A stretch of DNA of 58,502 nucleotides, taken from contig JBELGO010000002.1 in assembly GCA_042091915.1 (NCBI GenBank), forward strand, positions 1 to 58,502, read 5' to 3'. Source of the DNA: LSUCC0057 sp042091915 (GTDB lineage: Bacteria > Pseudomonadota > Gammaproteobacteria > Pseudomonadales > Porticoccaceae). The translations under genes and the position numbers were made by a program. Positions 39,028 through 48,300 of the stretch are shown here, in pieces (position 1 is the first letter of the stretch; every line of letters starts with the position of its first letter). Under the pieces are notes generated by a model. That model did not search any database. It saw only the letters and a program-made list of their open reading frames with translations, and was not told the DNA's origin.

Positions 39028-41076
39028 TTAAGACTCCCACTCAGCAAGCTTTTGCAGGAATTCGCTCTCATCAATCACTTTGACGCCTGCAGCTTCGGCT
39101 TTGGAGAGTTTGCTGCCAGCTCCGGGGCCGGCAACTAGACAGCTAGTTTTAGCTGATACAGAACCGGCCACTTTAGCGCCCAAGGCCTGCAAGCGCTCCT
39201 TGGCCTCAGATCTGCCCATTTGGGTCAAGGTGCCTGTTACCACCCAGGTCTCTCCATTGAGCGGCAGCTGGTCGGTATCGACAGAGGCCACTGGCGGCCA
39301 ATTGACACCGGCTTGTTGCAGAGCGCGCACGATGGCAATGTTATCTGGATTAATGAAAAATTCACGCACTCGCGATGCCACTATGGGGCCGACATCATCT
39401 ACCTCTAAAAGCTGCTCAGTGGTCGCTGCCAGCAGTGCCTCTAAATCTCCAAAAGCCGCTGCGAGTGCCCCTGCTGTCGCTTCGCCCACTTCGCGAATAC
39501 CCAGCGAGTAAATAAATTTGGCCAGCGTGGTGGTGCGACTGGCATCAATTGCAGCTATAAGGTTTTGTGCCGATTTTTCGCCCAACCGCTCAAGCGCTGT
39601 CAGTTGGCTAGCGGTCAGATCAAATAGATCGGCTACTGAGAATATCACCTCGCTGTCGACGAGCTGGTCGACTAATTTGTCCCCCAGTCCGTCAATATCC
39701 ATCGCTTTGCGCGACGCAAAATGTTTAATCGCCTGTTTTACTTGAGCAGCGCAAAACAGACCACCGGTGCAGCGCGAGACCGCTTGGTCGCTATCGCGCT
39801 CAACACTGGAGTGGCAGACTGGGCAGCGCTCAGGAAAAACGTAGGGCGCAGCTCCGCAGACCCGCTTTGCAGCCACCACACCTACGACTTGCGGAATAAC
39901 ATCTCCCGCGCGCCGGACTATGACCGTATCGCCGTGACAGAGATCAAGCCGCGCCATCTCGTCGCGGTTGTGCAAGGTGGCATTGCTCACGGTGACACCG
40001 CCGACAAATACAGGCTGCAGGCGCGCCACCGGAGTTACCGCACCAGTGCGGCCGACTTGGTACTCGACATCAAGCAGTGTTGTCAGCTGCTCTTGTGCGG
40101 GGAATTTGCGCGCAATAGCCCAGCGCGGAGCGCGCGCGACACTGCCCAGACGGCGCTGCAAATCCAGTGCGTCGACCTTGTAGACAATGCCATCAATATC
40201 ATAGGGAAGAGAATCGCGTTTGGCGGCCAAACGCTGATAGTAGTCGTTGCACGCCTCTACACCCTCAACACGCTCTGAGAGTGGATTGATCGGCAGTCCC
40301 CAATCAGCTAAGGCCGCTAGCATCTGGGTGTGGCTGGCAGGTGTGCCTGCGCTGACTACGAGATCACCGACACTGTAGCAGCACAGCAACAGCGGACGCG
40401 CTGCAGTAATACGGCTGTCCAATTGGCGCAAACTTCCTGCCGCCGCATTGCGCGGGTTTACAAACGGTTTCTCTCCCGCCTGCCGAGCGCGGCGGTTAAA
40501 CGCCTCAAAACCTGTGCGCGACATATAAATTTCACCGCGGACTTCGAGTTTCTCGGGAATGTCATTACCACTGAGACGCAAAGGTACATTCTTGATGGTT
40601 TTGACATTTTGAGTAATATCTTCGCCGCGACTCCCATCACCTCGGGTAGCTGCGCGCACCAGCTCGCCGGCTTGGTAGAGAATGCTGACAGCAACCCCAT
40701 CCAACTTGGGCTCACAGGCGAATGCAATTGGCTCGCTTTGCTTGAGACGCTCTTCTAGGCGCGCGGCAAAATCATTTAAGTCTTGATCACTAAAAGCGTT
40801 GTCCAACGACAGCATGGGTGTCGCGTGTTCAACTTGAACAAAGCTTTCGAGCGGCGCTCCACCTACTCTTTGCGTCGGCGAGTTAGCCAATATCTGATCG
40901 GGATTGTCTGTTTCAAATCGCTGCAACTGCTGATAGAGCCGGTCGTATTCAGCATCTGGCACAGTCGGCTCGTCGAGCACGTAGTAGCGGTAAGCGTAGT
41001 CGCTGAGCAACTCAACCAGATTCAAATAATCCGCGCTATCGAGTTGGGGCGGCAGAGTATCGGCGCTAGATGTCAC
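39028..41076 (-). CDS. ligA: NAD-dependent DNA ligase
   Basis: LigA (682 residues) seals nicks in DNA using NAD+. The adenylated lysine is Lys124 in the KLDG motif. The OB-fold has VTPVARLQPV and VSNATLHNRDE. The zinc finger uses CPVC, a Cys in SRCTGG and the CAAQ Cys. Helix-hairpin-helix repeats follow, and a C-terminal BRCT domain starts near 600 (LNGETWVVTGTL). The start is GTG, overlapping the zipA stop. smc-zipA-ligA is the conserved Pseudomonas order. Confidence 0.97.
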   Translation of the reverse strand: MTSSADTLPPQLDSADYLNLVELLSDYAYRYYVLDEPTVPDAEYDRLYQQLQRFETDNPDQILANSPTQRVGGAPLESFVQVEHATPMLSLDNAFSDQDLNDFAARLEERLKQSEPIAFACEPKLDGVAVSILYQAGELVRAATRGDGSRGEDITQNVKTIKNVPLRLSGNDIPEKLEVRGEIYMSRTGFEAFNRRARQAGEKPFVNPRNAAAGSLRQLDSRITAARPLLLCCYSVGDLVVSAGTPASHTQMLAALADWGLPINPLSERVEGVEACNDYYQRLAAKRDSLPYDIDGIVYKVDALDLQRRLGSVARAPRWAIARKFPAQEQLTTLLDVEYQVGRTGAVTPVARLQPVFVGGVTVSNATLHNRDEMARLDLCHGDTVIVRRAGDVIPQVVGVVAAKRVCGAAPYVFPERCPVCHSSVERDSDQAVSRCTGGLFCAAQVKQAIKHFASRKAMDIDGLGDKLVDQLVDSEVIFSVADLFDLTASQLTALERLGEKSAQNLIAAIDASRTTTLAKFIYSLGIREVGEATAGALAAAFGDLEALLAATTEQLLEVDDVGPIVASRVREFFINPDNIAIVRALQQAGVNWPPVASVDTDQLPLNGETWVVTGTLTQMGRSEAKERLQALGAKVAGSVSAKTSCLVAGPGAGSKLSKAEAAGVKVIDESEFLQKLAEWES

Positions 41077-41936
41077 GCTTTATCCTGCGACCGCTGGCGC
41101 TGAACTGCGACTGCGCGAGCGCGCTGGCGGAGATGATCGAGCGTTTGTCGAGTCATTGAACTGCGAGTCTCATCCAACACCTGCAGCGATAGAGCCTCGG
41201 CCAGTCGATCAACTACACTGATTAACTTATCTAAAGCAGAGCTGGGATCGCTGACTTGGTTAAAATTCAGAAATAAGGTCACGCCGGGGGTCGTTAGCTG
41301 TTCAATCTCGCGCAACTCAAAGTTACCCGGTTTTACTGCATTAGCAAGGCTAAACAGCAGCTCTTCGTCACCTTCATCACCATCGCAGGTGTAGTAGTGA
41401 AAAATTTTCATTTCACCATAGCGCAGCCCTGCAGCTAACACTGCATCGCGCAGCGCGGCGCCTTGTATGGTGCTACCACGAGCAGCCAAAAGATGGACGA
41501 TGGCCATCTCATCGCTGGCTACTGTTTGTTTTTCCGATGACTGAGTAGCGCCTACCGAACTTGCAGGCTCATCTTTGAAACCTAAACTCTCTTGCGCGGG
41601 CTCACGGAACGCAGAGAGCGTAGTGCGCTCAATGGTCTGTTGGCGCAACTGCTCACCAAGGCGATCAATATCGCTGTCGTCGCGCACACCGACAACTCGC
41701 GAACTGCCAAAAGCTGAGTCACTGCCATCCAACAAGGGGTCGGTATCGAGTTGATCGCCGAACAGGCCCGCCCCTTGTGAAGAACCGGTGTATGCCGATT
41801 TTTTAGCCTGTTTTGACACCGCAATGTTTTCATAGCGGCGCCTGCGCGCACGGCGCACCTGATCGAGCACCAAGGCAACCGCAAAAAGGACGCCGATCGC
41901 AATCACCAAATCTACCGCTTCGATGTTTTCCATCAT
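41073..41936 (-). CDS. zipA: Cell division protein ZipA
   Basis: ZipA (287 residues) tethers FtsZ to the membrane at the septum. A single N-terminal helix (LVIAIGVLFAVALVLDQV) is followed by a basic stretch (RRARRRRYE), a polar linker and a C-terminal FtsZ-binding domain of about 130 residues (MAIVHLLAARGSTIQGAAL, MKIFHYYTCDG). There are two successive ATGs; the second (41933) is at a better distance from AAGGAG. The gene is between smc and ligA. Confidence 0.92.
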   Translation of the reverse strand: MMENIEAVDLVIAIGVLFAVALVLDQVRRARRRRYENIAVSKQAKKSAYTGSSQGAGLFGDQLDTDPLLDGSDSAFGSSRVVGVRDDSDIDRLGEQLRQQTIERTTLSAFREPAQESLGFKDEPASSVGATQSSEKQTVASDEMAIVHLLAARGSTIQGAALRDAVLAAGLRYGEMKIFHYYTCDGDEGDEELLFSLANAVKPGNFELREIEQLTTPGVTLFLNFNQVSDPSSALDKLISVVDRLAEALSLQVLDETRSSMTRQTLDHLRQRARAVAVQRQRSQDKA

Positions 41937-41977
41937 GGCTCCTTGCGTATCTGACAGTCACCCATAAAGCGCACCCG

Positions 41978-44900
41978 TTAAGCCTCAGCCAGTGCCGCAG
42001 CTTGATTGACATCGACCGTAACTAGGCGCGAAACCCCCGCTTCATGCATTGTTACACCGATCAACTGGTTGGCCACTTCCATCGGGATCTTGTTGTGAGT
42101 AATAAAGATGAACTGTACTTTTTCTGACATCTCCTCAACCATCTTGGCATAGCGACCCACATTGGCATCATCGAGTGGTGCATCCACCTCATCGAGCATG
42201 CAGAACGGCGCTGGGTTGAGCTGGAAAATAGCGAACACCATGGCGATCGCGGTAAGCGCTTTCTCGCCACCTGAGAGCAGATGAATAGAAGCGTTCTTTT
42301 TGCCGGGCGGGCGCGCCATCAGTGAAACACCGGTATCGAGCAGATCCTCTCCGGTCATCTCCAAGTAGGCGTGACCACCGCCAAAGAGTTTGGGGAAAAG
42401 CGCTTGAATATGTTTGTTGACCTCATCAAAGGTCTCTTTGAATCGCGTGCGCGTCTCTTTGTCAATTTTCTGTATGGCGCCCTCGAGTGTGCGCAATGCC
42501 TCTTCGAGCTCACCATTTTGTTGGTCTAGGTAATCTTTGCGCTCAGACTCAATCTTATATTCGTCAATCGCCGCCAAGTTGATCGGCCCCAAGCGCTGAA
42601 TACGCGCCTCTATCTGCTCTATGCTCTGCTGCCACTCGCGCATATCTGCGCTTTCAGGGAGTGCTTCGAGCAGCGCCTCAAGAGAGTGATCTTTCTCTTC
42701 AATCTGCTGCGCTATGGTCTGGCTGAGAGTGGTAATCTCCTGTGCTGCTATGCGCTGCTGCTCTAACTTACCGCGCAGATCAAACAGCTCACGCTCTAGC
42801 TCCGCACGTCTCTGCTCGTAGCCGCGCATCTGCTGCTCCAGCTCTTCATTGATCGCGCGCGCCTCTGCCAACTCGGTTTCGACGGCAATGCGCAACTCTA
42901 GCTGTTCCTCTAACTCCGCGCGGTGGTTGTCGGAGGGATCTTCTTTGATTTCAAAAGCCGCTCGCAGCTGCTCGCGGCGCTCGGCCAACCGCTCAACCTG
43001 CACTTCGAGTCGGCCAATACTCTCTTTGACCGAGCTCAGCTGTGTCGTCAACGAGCGTTCGCGCATAGCCAACTCTTGCTGCTGATCGCGGTCTTGTCGA
43101 GCGCGCTGGCGAATTTCATCCAGCGCTTGACGGACAGTGTCACGCTCCGCCATCAGCTCCTCACGCAGGGCACTGTCGCGCTCCATCAGATCCAGCGACT
43201 CTTGCAGCAGTGCGCGCGCCTCCGCGAGGCTCTCCTGCTCTTGACCGTACTGATCGCGAACCTCAGCCAGCTCGCCTTCGGCGCGCTGTTTGCGAGCCTT
43301 GTACTGCTCTATTTGCACCTCAAAACCACTCAGTTTAGAGCGCAATTCGGTGTACTGGCTCTGTTGCTCAGCAAGCAGCGTTGCCGCTTCGCGGCGCTGC
43401 TCTTCGAGAGAGGCTATTTTCTCCTCCAACTGTGTCCGCGCAGCGGTGGCTCGCTCAATTTTTTCACTCTGCTTTTCTAGCTGCTGCTCAATTTTCTCCA
43501 ACTCTTGCTTGCGCTGTAGCAAACCCGCACTGGCGTCTTTGTCGCGCGCCACGCGCAACCAGTTAGCACCCAACCAAACGCCGTCTTTTGTAACTACTGA
43601 TTCACCGGCTGCCAACTCGGGCTGAAGAGCGAGTGCAGCGACCAGATCATCGACGGCATAGACAGAGTCGAGCAGAGAGTTAGCGTGCTCACCGCGCACC
43701 AAACTGCTCAGGCGAACACCGTTGAGTTTAGATGTCTGCCCTGATGTTGGAGACGATACCAACAGTATTTCACCCTTGGCAAACGAGCTCAACTTATCGA
43801 TTTGATCGGCGATAGAGTCAACCGCCACCGCTTGCAGATAGCTGCCAAGCACCGTCTCTACCGCCACTGTCCACTCGGCTTGCGGCTCAACTAAAGCCGC
43901 CAATCGCGGTTGCTCACTGAGACCTGACTGTTCGAGCCACTGGCGTTCGGAGTCATCGCCCATAGCCGCTTGCTGTAGTGCCTCCAAGGAAGATTGGCGC
44001 CCCTGCAGTTGGCGCTGTTCACTGCGCAGCTGATCTAGCTCTGCAGCTAACTCACGGTCGTCGCGACGGCACTGTTCGACTTCTTCTTGCAGATCACTCT
44101 GGCGCGTACTGAGCTGCTCTCTGCGCATCTGAGCTTCGGCCAAACTCTCTTGCAATAGAGCGATTTCATCTTCTGCAGGAGATGCCTGGAACTCTTCGGC
44201 TTCGCTGCTCAGATTCGCTTGGCGCTCACTTAAACGGCGCAACATCTGCTCTAAATGCTGGATGCGCGACTGTTGCACTTCGGCCTGCTGGCGGGGCGAC
44301 GCCGAGCTCTGATTAAACTCGTCCCAGCGTGACTGCCAGTTCGACATCTGTTGTTCAGCTTCTTCAAGTGCCTGAGCGGAGTCAGTGTGCGCCGCAGTAG
44401 CGAGCTCTAAATCGGGGAGCAATTGATCAAGTTCCGCTTGCCAACCCGCTGCGCGAGCTCGGTCGGCGTGTAGATGCTGATCCGATTCAGCAAAACTGCT
44501 TTCAGTCTGAGCGAGATCCTGCTGCAACTCACTGGCGCGCTGCTGTGCGTGCTCAATCGCTTGCTCAATACGCGCCACATCGGCACCCACTTTATAAAAA
44601 CGCGCTTGGACTTCATTGAATCGATCGCTCGCTTGCGTGTATTCATCGCGACCCTTTTCAATGTGCGTGTCACAGGCGGCGCGCTCTGTCACGATGCGCT
44701 CTTGCTCCACTTCCAGCTGGCCGATCACCTGGCGCTGTTGGCTGGCTGACTGTTCGTGTTGACGCCACTTCAGCGCCAGAAGTTCGGCACTCACTTGACG
44801 CTGTTCTTGTTTGTATTCTGCGTATTTTTCTGCCGCTTTAGCTTGCCGTTCCAGGCGCGCCAGCTGCCTGCCCAGCTCGTCGCGAATGTCAGTGAGTCGC

Positions 44901-45475
44901 TCGAGATTCTCCATAGTGCGACGGATGCGGCTCTCGGTATCTTTGCGCCGCTCTTTGTATTTGGAGATACCAGCCGCTTCTTCGATATAAACGCGCAGCT
45001 CATCGGGCTTGGACTCAATCAGTCGCGAAATCATGCACTGCTCGATAATGGCATAACTGCGGGGACCCAAACCGGTGCCCAGGAAAATATCGGTGATATC
45101 GCGGCGACGGCACTTATTGCCATTTAGGTAGTAGCTCGACTGCCCATCGCGCGTAACTTTGCGACGTATAGCAATTTCATTGTAAGCCCCGTACTCGCCA
45201 CCTAAGGTGCCCGAAGAGTTGTCAAATACCAGTTCTATCGAGGCTTGACCAACCGGCTTGCGGCCACCGCTACCGTTGAAAATAACATCGGTCATCGACT
45301 CGCCGCGAAGATTTTTGGCTGAAGATTCACCCATCACCCAACGCACAGCATCGATGATATTAGATTTACCACAACCGTTAGGGCCTACAACCGCAGAGAG
45401 ATTGCTCGGAAAGTGGACCGAAGTGGGGTCGACAAATGATTTGAATCCGGCCAGTTTTATCGTTTTGAGGCGCAT
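41978..45475 (-). CDS. smc: Chromosome partition protein SMC
   Basis: SMC (1165 residues) is the ATPase of bacterial condensin and works with ScpA and ScpB, which are also encoded in this window. Walker A GPNGCGKS is at 31-38. Long Gln/Glu/Arg-rich coiled coils flank a hinge at about 500-640 (LNGVRLSSLVRGE...). The C-terminal head has the signature LLSGGEKALTAIA and Walker B CMLDEVDAPLDD. The length matches the family (about 1160-1190). It heads the smc-zipA-ligA cluster. No frameshift is seen across the coil. Confidence 0.97.
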   Translation of the reverse strand: MRLKTIKLAGFKSFVDPTSVHFPSNLSAVVGPNGCGKSNIIDAVRWVMGESSAKNLRGESMTDVIFNGSGGRKPVGQASIELVFDNSSGTLGGEYGAYNEIAIRRKVTRDGQSSYYLNGNKCRRRDITDIFLGTGLGPRSYAIIEQCMISRLIESKPDELRVYIEEAAGISKYKERRKDTESRIRRTMENLERLTDIRDELGRQLARLERQAKAAEKYAEYKQEQRQVSAELLALKWRQHEQSASQQRQVIGQLEVEQERIVTERAACDTHIEKGRDEYTQASDRFNEVQARFYKVGADVARIEQAIEHAQQRASELQQDLAQTESSFAESDQHLHADRARAAGWQAELDQLLPDLELATAAHTDSAQALEEAEQQMSNWQSRWDEFNQSSASPRQQAEVQQSRIQHLEQMLRRLSERQANLSSEAEEFQASPAEDEIALLQESLAEAQMRREQLSTRQSDLQEEVEQCRRDDRELAAELDQLRSEQRQLQGRQSSLEALQQAAMGDDSERQWLEQSGLSEQPRLAALVEPQAEWTVAVETVLGSYLQAVAVDSIADQIDKLSSFAKGEILLVSSPTSGQTSKLNGVRLSSLVRGEHANSLLDSVYAVDDLVAALALQPELAAGESVVTKDGVWLGANWLRVARDKDASAGLLQRKQELEKIEQQLEKQSEKIERATAARTQLEEKIASLEEQRREAATLLAEQQSQYTELRSKLSGFEVQIEQYKARKQRAEGELAEVRDQYGQEQESLAEARALLQESLDLMERDSALREELMAERDTVRQALDEIRQRARQDRDQQQELAMRERSLTTQLSSVKESIGRLEVQVERLAERREQLRAAFEIKEDPSDNHRAELEEQLELRIAVETELAEARAINEELEQQMRGYEQRRAELERELFDLRGKLEQQRIAAQEITTLSQTIAQQIEEKDHSLEALLEALPESADMREWQQSIEQIEARIQRLGPINLAAIDEYKIESERKDYLDQQNGELEEALRTLEGAIQKIDKETRTRFKETFDEVNKHIQALFPKLFGGGHAYLEMTGEDLLDTGVSLMARPPGKKNASIHLLSGGEKALTAIAMVFAIFQLNPAPFCMLDEVDAPLDDANVGRYAKMVEEMSEKVQFIFITHNKIPMEVANQLIGVTMHEAGVSRLVTVDVNQAAALAEA

Positions 45476-45608
45476 AATTGCTCAGTATCTTATTTTTATG
45501 GCCGGTTTTACTGCCCTGTCCAATGGACCGCCGGCTCTGTTGCTTAGCGGTTAATTTTACACGCTTTTGAGCTGCTGTTAAGTCTCTTGGCGGACGTCAA
45601 AAAAGAGA

Positions 45609-46022
45609 TTAAAAATCAACCTTAGCGCGAGCCGATTTAATTGTGCTGCGACGTGTTTTACTCTCCAACCTGCGCCGTTGTGATGCGCGAGTCGGGCGCG
45701 TTGGGCGACGCACCTGAGGCACGTTGGCGGCACTGCGCAAAAGCTCGACCAAACGCTCCACCCCCTCGCGTCGATTTAACTCTTGTGTGCGGTGGCGCTG
45801 ACTTTTAATCACTACCACGCCATCGCGCGTAATGCGCTTGTCTGCGCTAACAAGTAAGCGCTGCTGCAGATACTCGGGCAGCGATGAGGCGCCAATATCA
45901 AACCTCAAGTGAACCGCAGAGGCCACTTTATTGACATTCTGACCACCAGCACCCTGGGCGCGAATAGCGCTCCACTCCACTTCATCGGGATTAAAAAAAA
46001 CCCCAGGGCGCAACTCAATCAC
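45609..46022 (-). CDS. arfB: Alternative ribosome-rescue factor B (peptidyl-tRNA hydrolase)
   Basis: A 137-residue release-factor-like protein. The GGQ motif lies near residues 26-28 (AQGAGGQNVNKV) and hydrolyses peptidyl-tRNA on stalled ribosomes. The C-terminal tail is Arg/Lys-rich (SQRRRLESKTRRSTIK) and enters the empty mRNA channel. The start GTG comes one base after the ccmI stop, so it is probably expressed as the last gene of the ccm operon. Confidence 0.93.
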   Translation of the reverse strand: MIELRPGVFFNPDEVEWSAIRAQGAGGQNVNKVASAVHLRFDIGASSLPEYLQQRLLVSADKRITRDGVVVIKSQRHRTQELNRREGVERLVELLRSAANVPQVRRPTRPTRASQRRRLESKTRRSTIKSARAKVDF

Positions 46023-46023
46023 C

Positions 46024-47250
46024 TCAAGGAGCCAACTTCAGCGACAACTGTGCACTGCCATCAACCAACTGGAACGGCTGTGAACGAACCACCTTGTCAC
46101 CTGCGGAGGGGGTTGCAGAACCCGTCGCAGAGAGTCTTACCGATACCATTAATTGATCGACATCACTCAGCGAACGCGCCGGAGAGAGCTGATCAGATGA
46201 AGTGATAATGATTTTTGGCGGCACTGATTGTGCGCTGAATACCCGCGCTGCAATCGGCATCGGGCGGCCACCCGCCTCTACGACAGCGACAAAAATTCGC
46301 TGACCAGGAGAGATATCGAGCCCGGCATCCAGTGTCAACGCGACCTCGATAGCAACCTTGGTTGAAGTGGCCGGCAAATCTAGGTTATCGCCGGCCTGTT
46401 GAGCGAGCTGACGACTGCGTTCGATACCTGACTGCAGTGCTTGCCAGCCACTACCCGAGCTGTCGAGACCCGCCTGAGCGCGCTGCCAGTAGGCTATCGC
46501 GGTAGCGTATTCCGCCATCTCAAAAGCTTGCACACCCTTTAAACCGAGCACTGTTTGATCATTGGGCGCCAAACCATAAGCGCGATCAAGCGCCAGGTTA
46601 ACGGCATCAGTGAACTGTCGTTGGGCAGCAAAAAATAGCGCTTGAGCGTGCTGGGCATGCAACCAACCATCTTCTGTAGCCCATTCAATGGCTCTGCCGA
46701 AATATTCTGCAGCGGTAGCAAATTCACCGCGCCCGAGCGCGCGCTGAGCCAACAGGTTCCAAAAATAAGCACTCTCAGGATTGCGCTTTAAACGCTCTTT
46801 AATCAGCCCTTCTAGCTGCGCCATTTCGGCGCCATTGCGACCCTCTAGGGAATCCAACTTGGCGGTAATTTCTAGATCGAGCTCAGCGCCGTAGTGACGG
46901 TAACTAGCCCACACTGCGACAAACAAACAGAGCGCCAGTATCGGCAGAAGCCACAGACCTCGCGACGAGTTGGCAGCGGCTGTAGCGCTGACCGATTGGG
47001 TATTGTCGACCAGCAACTGGGCTAGGTCATTAAGGCGCTGCTGGTACTCCTGCTGCTCAATTTCACCACTGGCATACTGCTCTTCGAGAAGCTCTTGCTG
47101 CTCGCGGTACAGAGCGATATAGGCCTCGCGACGGATCTGCTCCACTTGTTCTAAAGCGGCATCTGCTGAGGCATCCTGGCGGCGGCCGATGAACGGCCAA
47201 GCGATGAAGCCCAAGGCTACTAAAGCAACAGTAATTTGAGCTGCTAACAT
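46024..47250 (-). CDS. ccmI: Cytochrome c maturation protein CcmI
   Basis: CcmI (408 residues) presents apocytochrome c to the CcmF/CcmH heme lyase. Two N-terminal membrane helices (about 5-22 and 100-118) flank a cytoplasmic loop with a leucine-rich segment. From about residue 130 TPR-like helices follow (NPESAYFWNLLAQRAL, FATAAEYFGRAIEWA), and a C-terminal beta-rich region begins near 300. I take the ATG at 47250, which overlaps the ccmH stop (TGATG) after GAGGAG. Confidence 0.9.
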   Translation of the reverse strand: MLAAQITVALVALGFIAWPFIGRRQDASADAALEQVEQIRREAYIALYREQQELLEEQYASGEIEQQEYQQRLNDLAQLLVDNTQSVSATAAANSSRGLWLLPILALCLFVAVWASYRHYGAELDLEITAKLDSLEGRNGAEMAQLEGLIKERLKRNPESAYFWNLLAQRALGRGEFATAAEYFGRAIEWATEDGWLHAQHAQALFFAAQRQFTDAVNLALDRAYGLAPNDQTVLGLKGVQAFEMAEYATAIAYWQRAQAGLDSSGSGWQALQSGIERSRQLAQQAGDNLDLPATSTKVAIEVALTLDAGLDISPGQRIFVAVVEAGGRPMPIAARVFSAQSVPPKIIITSSDQLSPARSLSDVDQLMVSVRLSATGSATPSAGDKVVRSQPFQLVDGSAQLSLKLAP

Positions 47251-47765
47251 CACTTTCTCTCCTCAATTGATGAATTTTTTTGACTCTCCAAGAGGGCTTC
47301 AACTTGACGTTGGAGCTCTTCAGGGGATGCCTTGGATGGCTCTGAGCTTGAGGCAGTGACTACTTTGGAGCGCCGACGTATGACGAACAGCATGGCGATT
47401 CCGATAAATAACAATAATGGCGGCAAACCCCATAGAACTGCAGTTGAAGAGTTCACTTCAGGGCGATAGAGGATAAATTCTGAATAACGAGAAACCAGCT
47501 CAGCTTTAATCTCTTTGTCACTCAAGCCTTTTTCTAGCAGTGCCCGCACTTCATTGCGAAGATCAATGGATATAGGTGAATTTGAATCGGCTAAATTTTG
47601 GTTTTGACACTTAGGACAGCGCAACTCGACAATTAAGCTTTGGTAGCGATCGCGCAGCTCGGGCTGACTAAACTCGACCACTTCTATACCTGCCTGAGCG
47701 ACAGAGCCAAACGCACATAGCAGGCAGAACAGCAGAGCAACCATCAAATTTGGACGACTATTCAT
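47250..47765 (-). CDS. ccmH: Cytochrome c maturation protein CcmH
   Basis: A 171-residue periplasmic thiol protein anchored by a C-terminal helix (VLWGLPPLLLFIGIAMLFVI). A signal peptide (MVALLFCLLCAFGSVAQA) starts the protein. The redox motif LRCPKCQNQ keeps the apocytochrome CXXCH cysteines reduced. The ATG 47765 is preceded by AGGTGG and overlaps ccmG by 8 nt; the longer frame upstream is not real. Confidence 0.95.
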   Translation of the reverse strand: MNSRPNLMVALLFCLLCAFGSVAQAGIEVVEFSQPELRDRYQSLIVELRCPKCQNQNLADSNSPISIDLRNEVRALLEKGLSDKEIKAELVSRYSEFILYRPEVNSSTAVLWGLPPLLLFIGIAMLFVIRRRSKVVTASSSEPSKASPEELQRQVEALLESQKNSSIEERK

Positions 47766-48300
47766 AATCCACCTGAGCGCTGTACTCTCTGTATAACTCA
47801 CCCAATTCACCCGCCCAAATCCGCTCATCGACGACACCAACTCGGCGGTAGCGAACAATACCCTGAGCATCGACAAGATAGGTTTCAGGCGCGCCGTAAA
47901 CTCCCAAGTCAAAGCCTAGATCGCCCTGCGGATCAAAGAGGTTGAGACTGTATGGGTCGCCGCGTTCATCCAGCCATTTTTGTGCGGCAAGACGGGTATC
48001 TTTGTAGTTGAGGCCGACAATCTTAACCCCTTCTTCTGCCAGCTGATTGAGCATGGCATGTTCTAATCGGCAGGCAAAGCACCAGGTTGCCCAGACATTG
48101 ACCAAGGTGACCTCTCCGCGAAAATCTTGCAGAGTAACAAACGTGTCAGCTGATTCGACAATTTGCAACTCAAAGCTCGGGAACGGTTTGCCGATCAGCG
48201 CTGAGGGCAGTTCTGTGGGATCATTGTTCAAACCGCGATACAAAAGGCCCGCCAGGATGGCAAAAATTGCCAGCGGCAGATAAAGTTTTAATCGACTCAT
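47758..48300 (-). CDS. ccmG: Thiol:disulfide interchange protein CcmG/DsbE
   Basis: A 180-residue membrane-anchored thioredoxin-like protein that passes electrons to apocytochrome or CcmH. One N-terminal helix (LYLPLAIFAILAGLLY) is followed by the thioredoxin fold. The active site is W-C74-F-A-C77, whereas CPTC is usual in E. coli, and GAPET with the cis-Pro loop follows. The start ATG overlaps the ccmF stop by four nt. Confidence 0.95.
   Translation of the reverse strand: MSRLKLYLPLAIFAILAGLLYRGLNNDPTELPSALIGKPFPSFELQIVESADTFVTLQDFRGEVTLVNVWATWCFACRLEHAMLNQLAEEGVKIVGLNYKDTRLAAQKWLDERGDPYSLNLFDPQGDLGFDLGVYGAPETYLVDAQGIVRYRRVGVVDERIWAGELGELYREYSAQVDYE

Noticed and set aside
39721..40278. 185-codon open frame antisense to ligA
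   Set aside because: It lies fully within the conserved ligase gene and has no motif or ribosome-binding site.
42923..43480. 185-codon open frame antisense to the smc coiled coil
   Set aside because: Leu/Ala-rich composition is the mirror of the Glu/Gln-rich coil; there is no start signal of its own.
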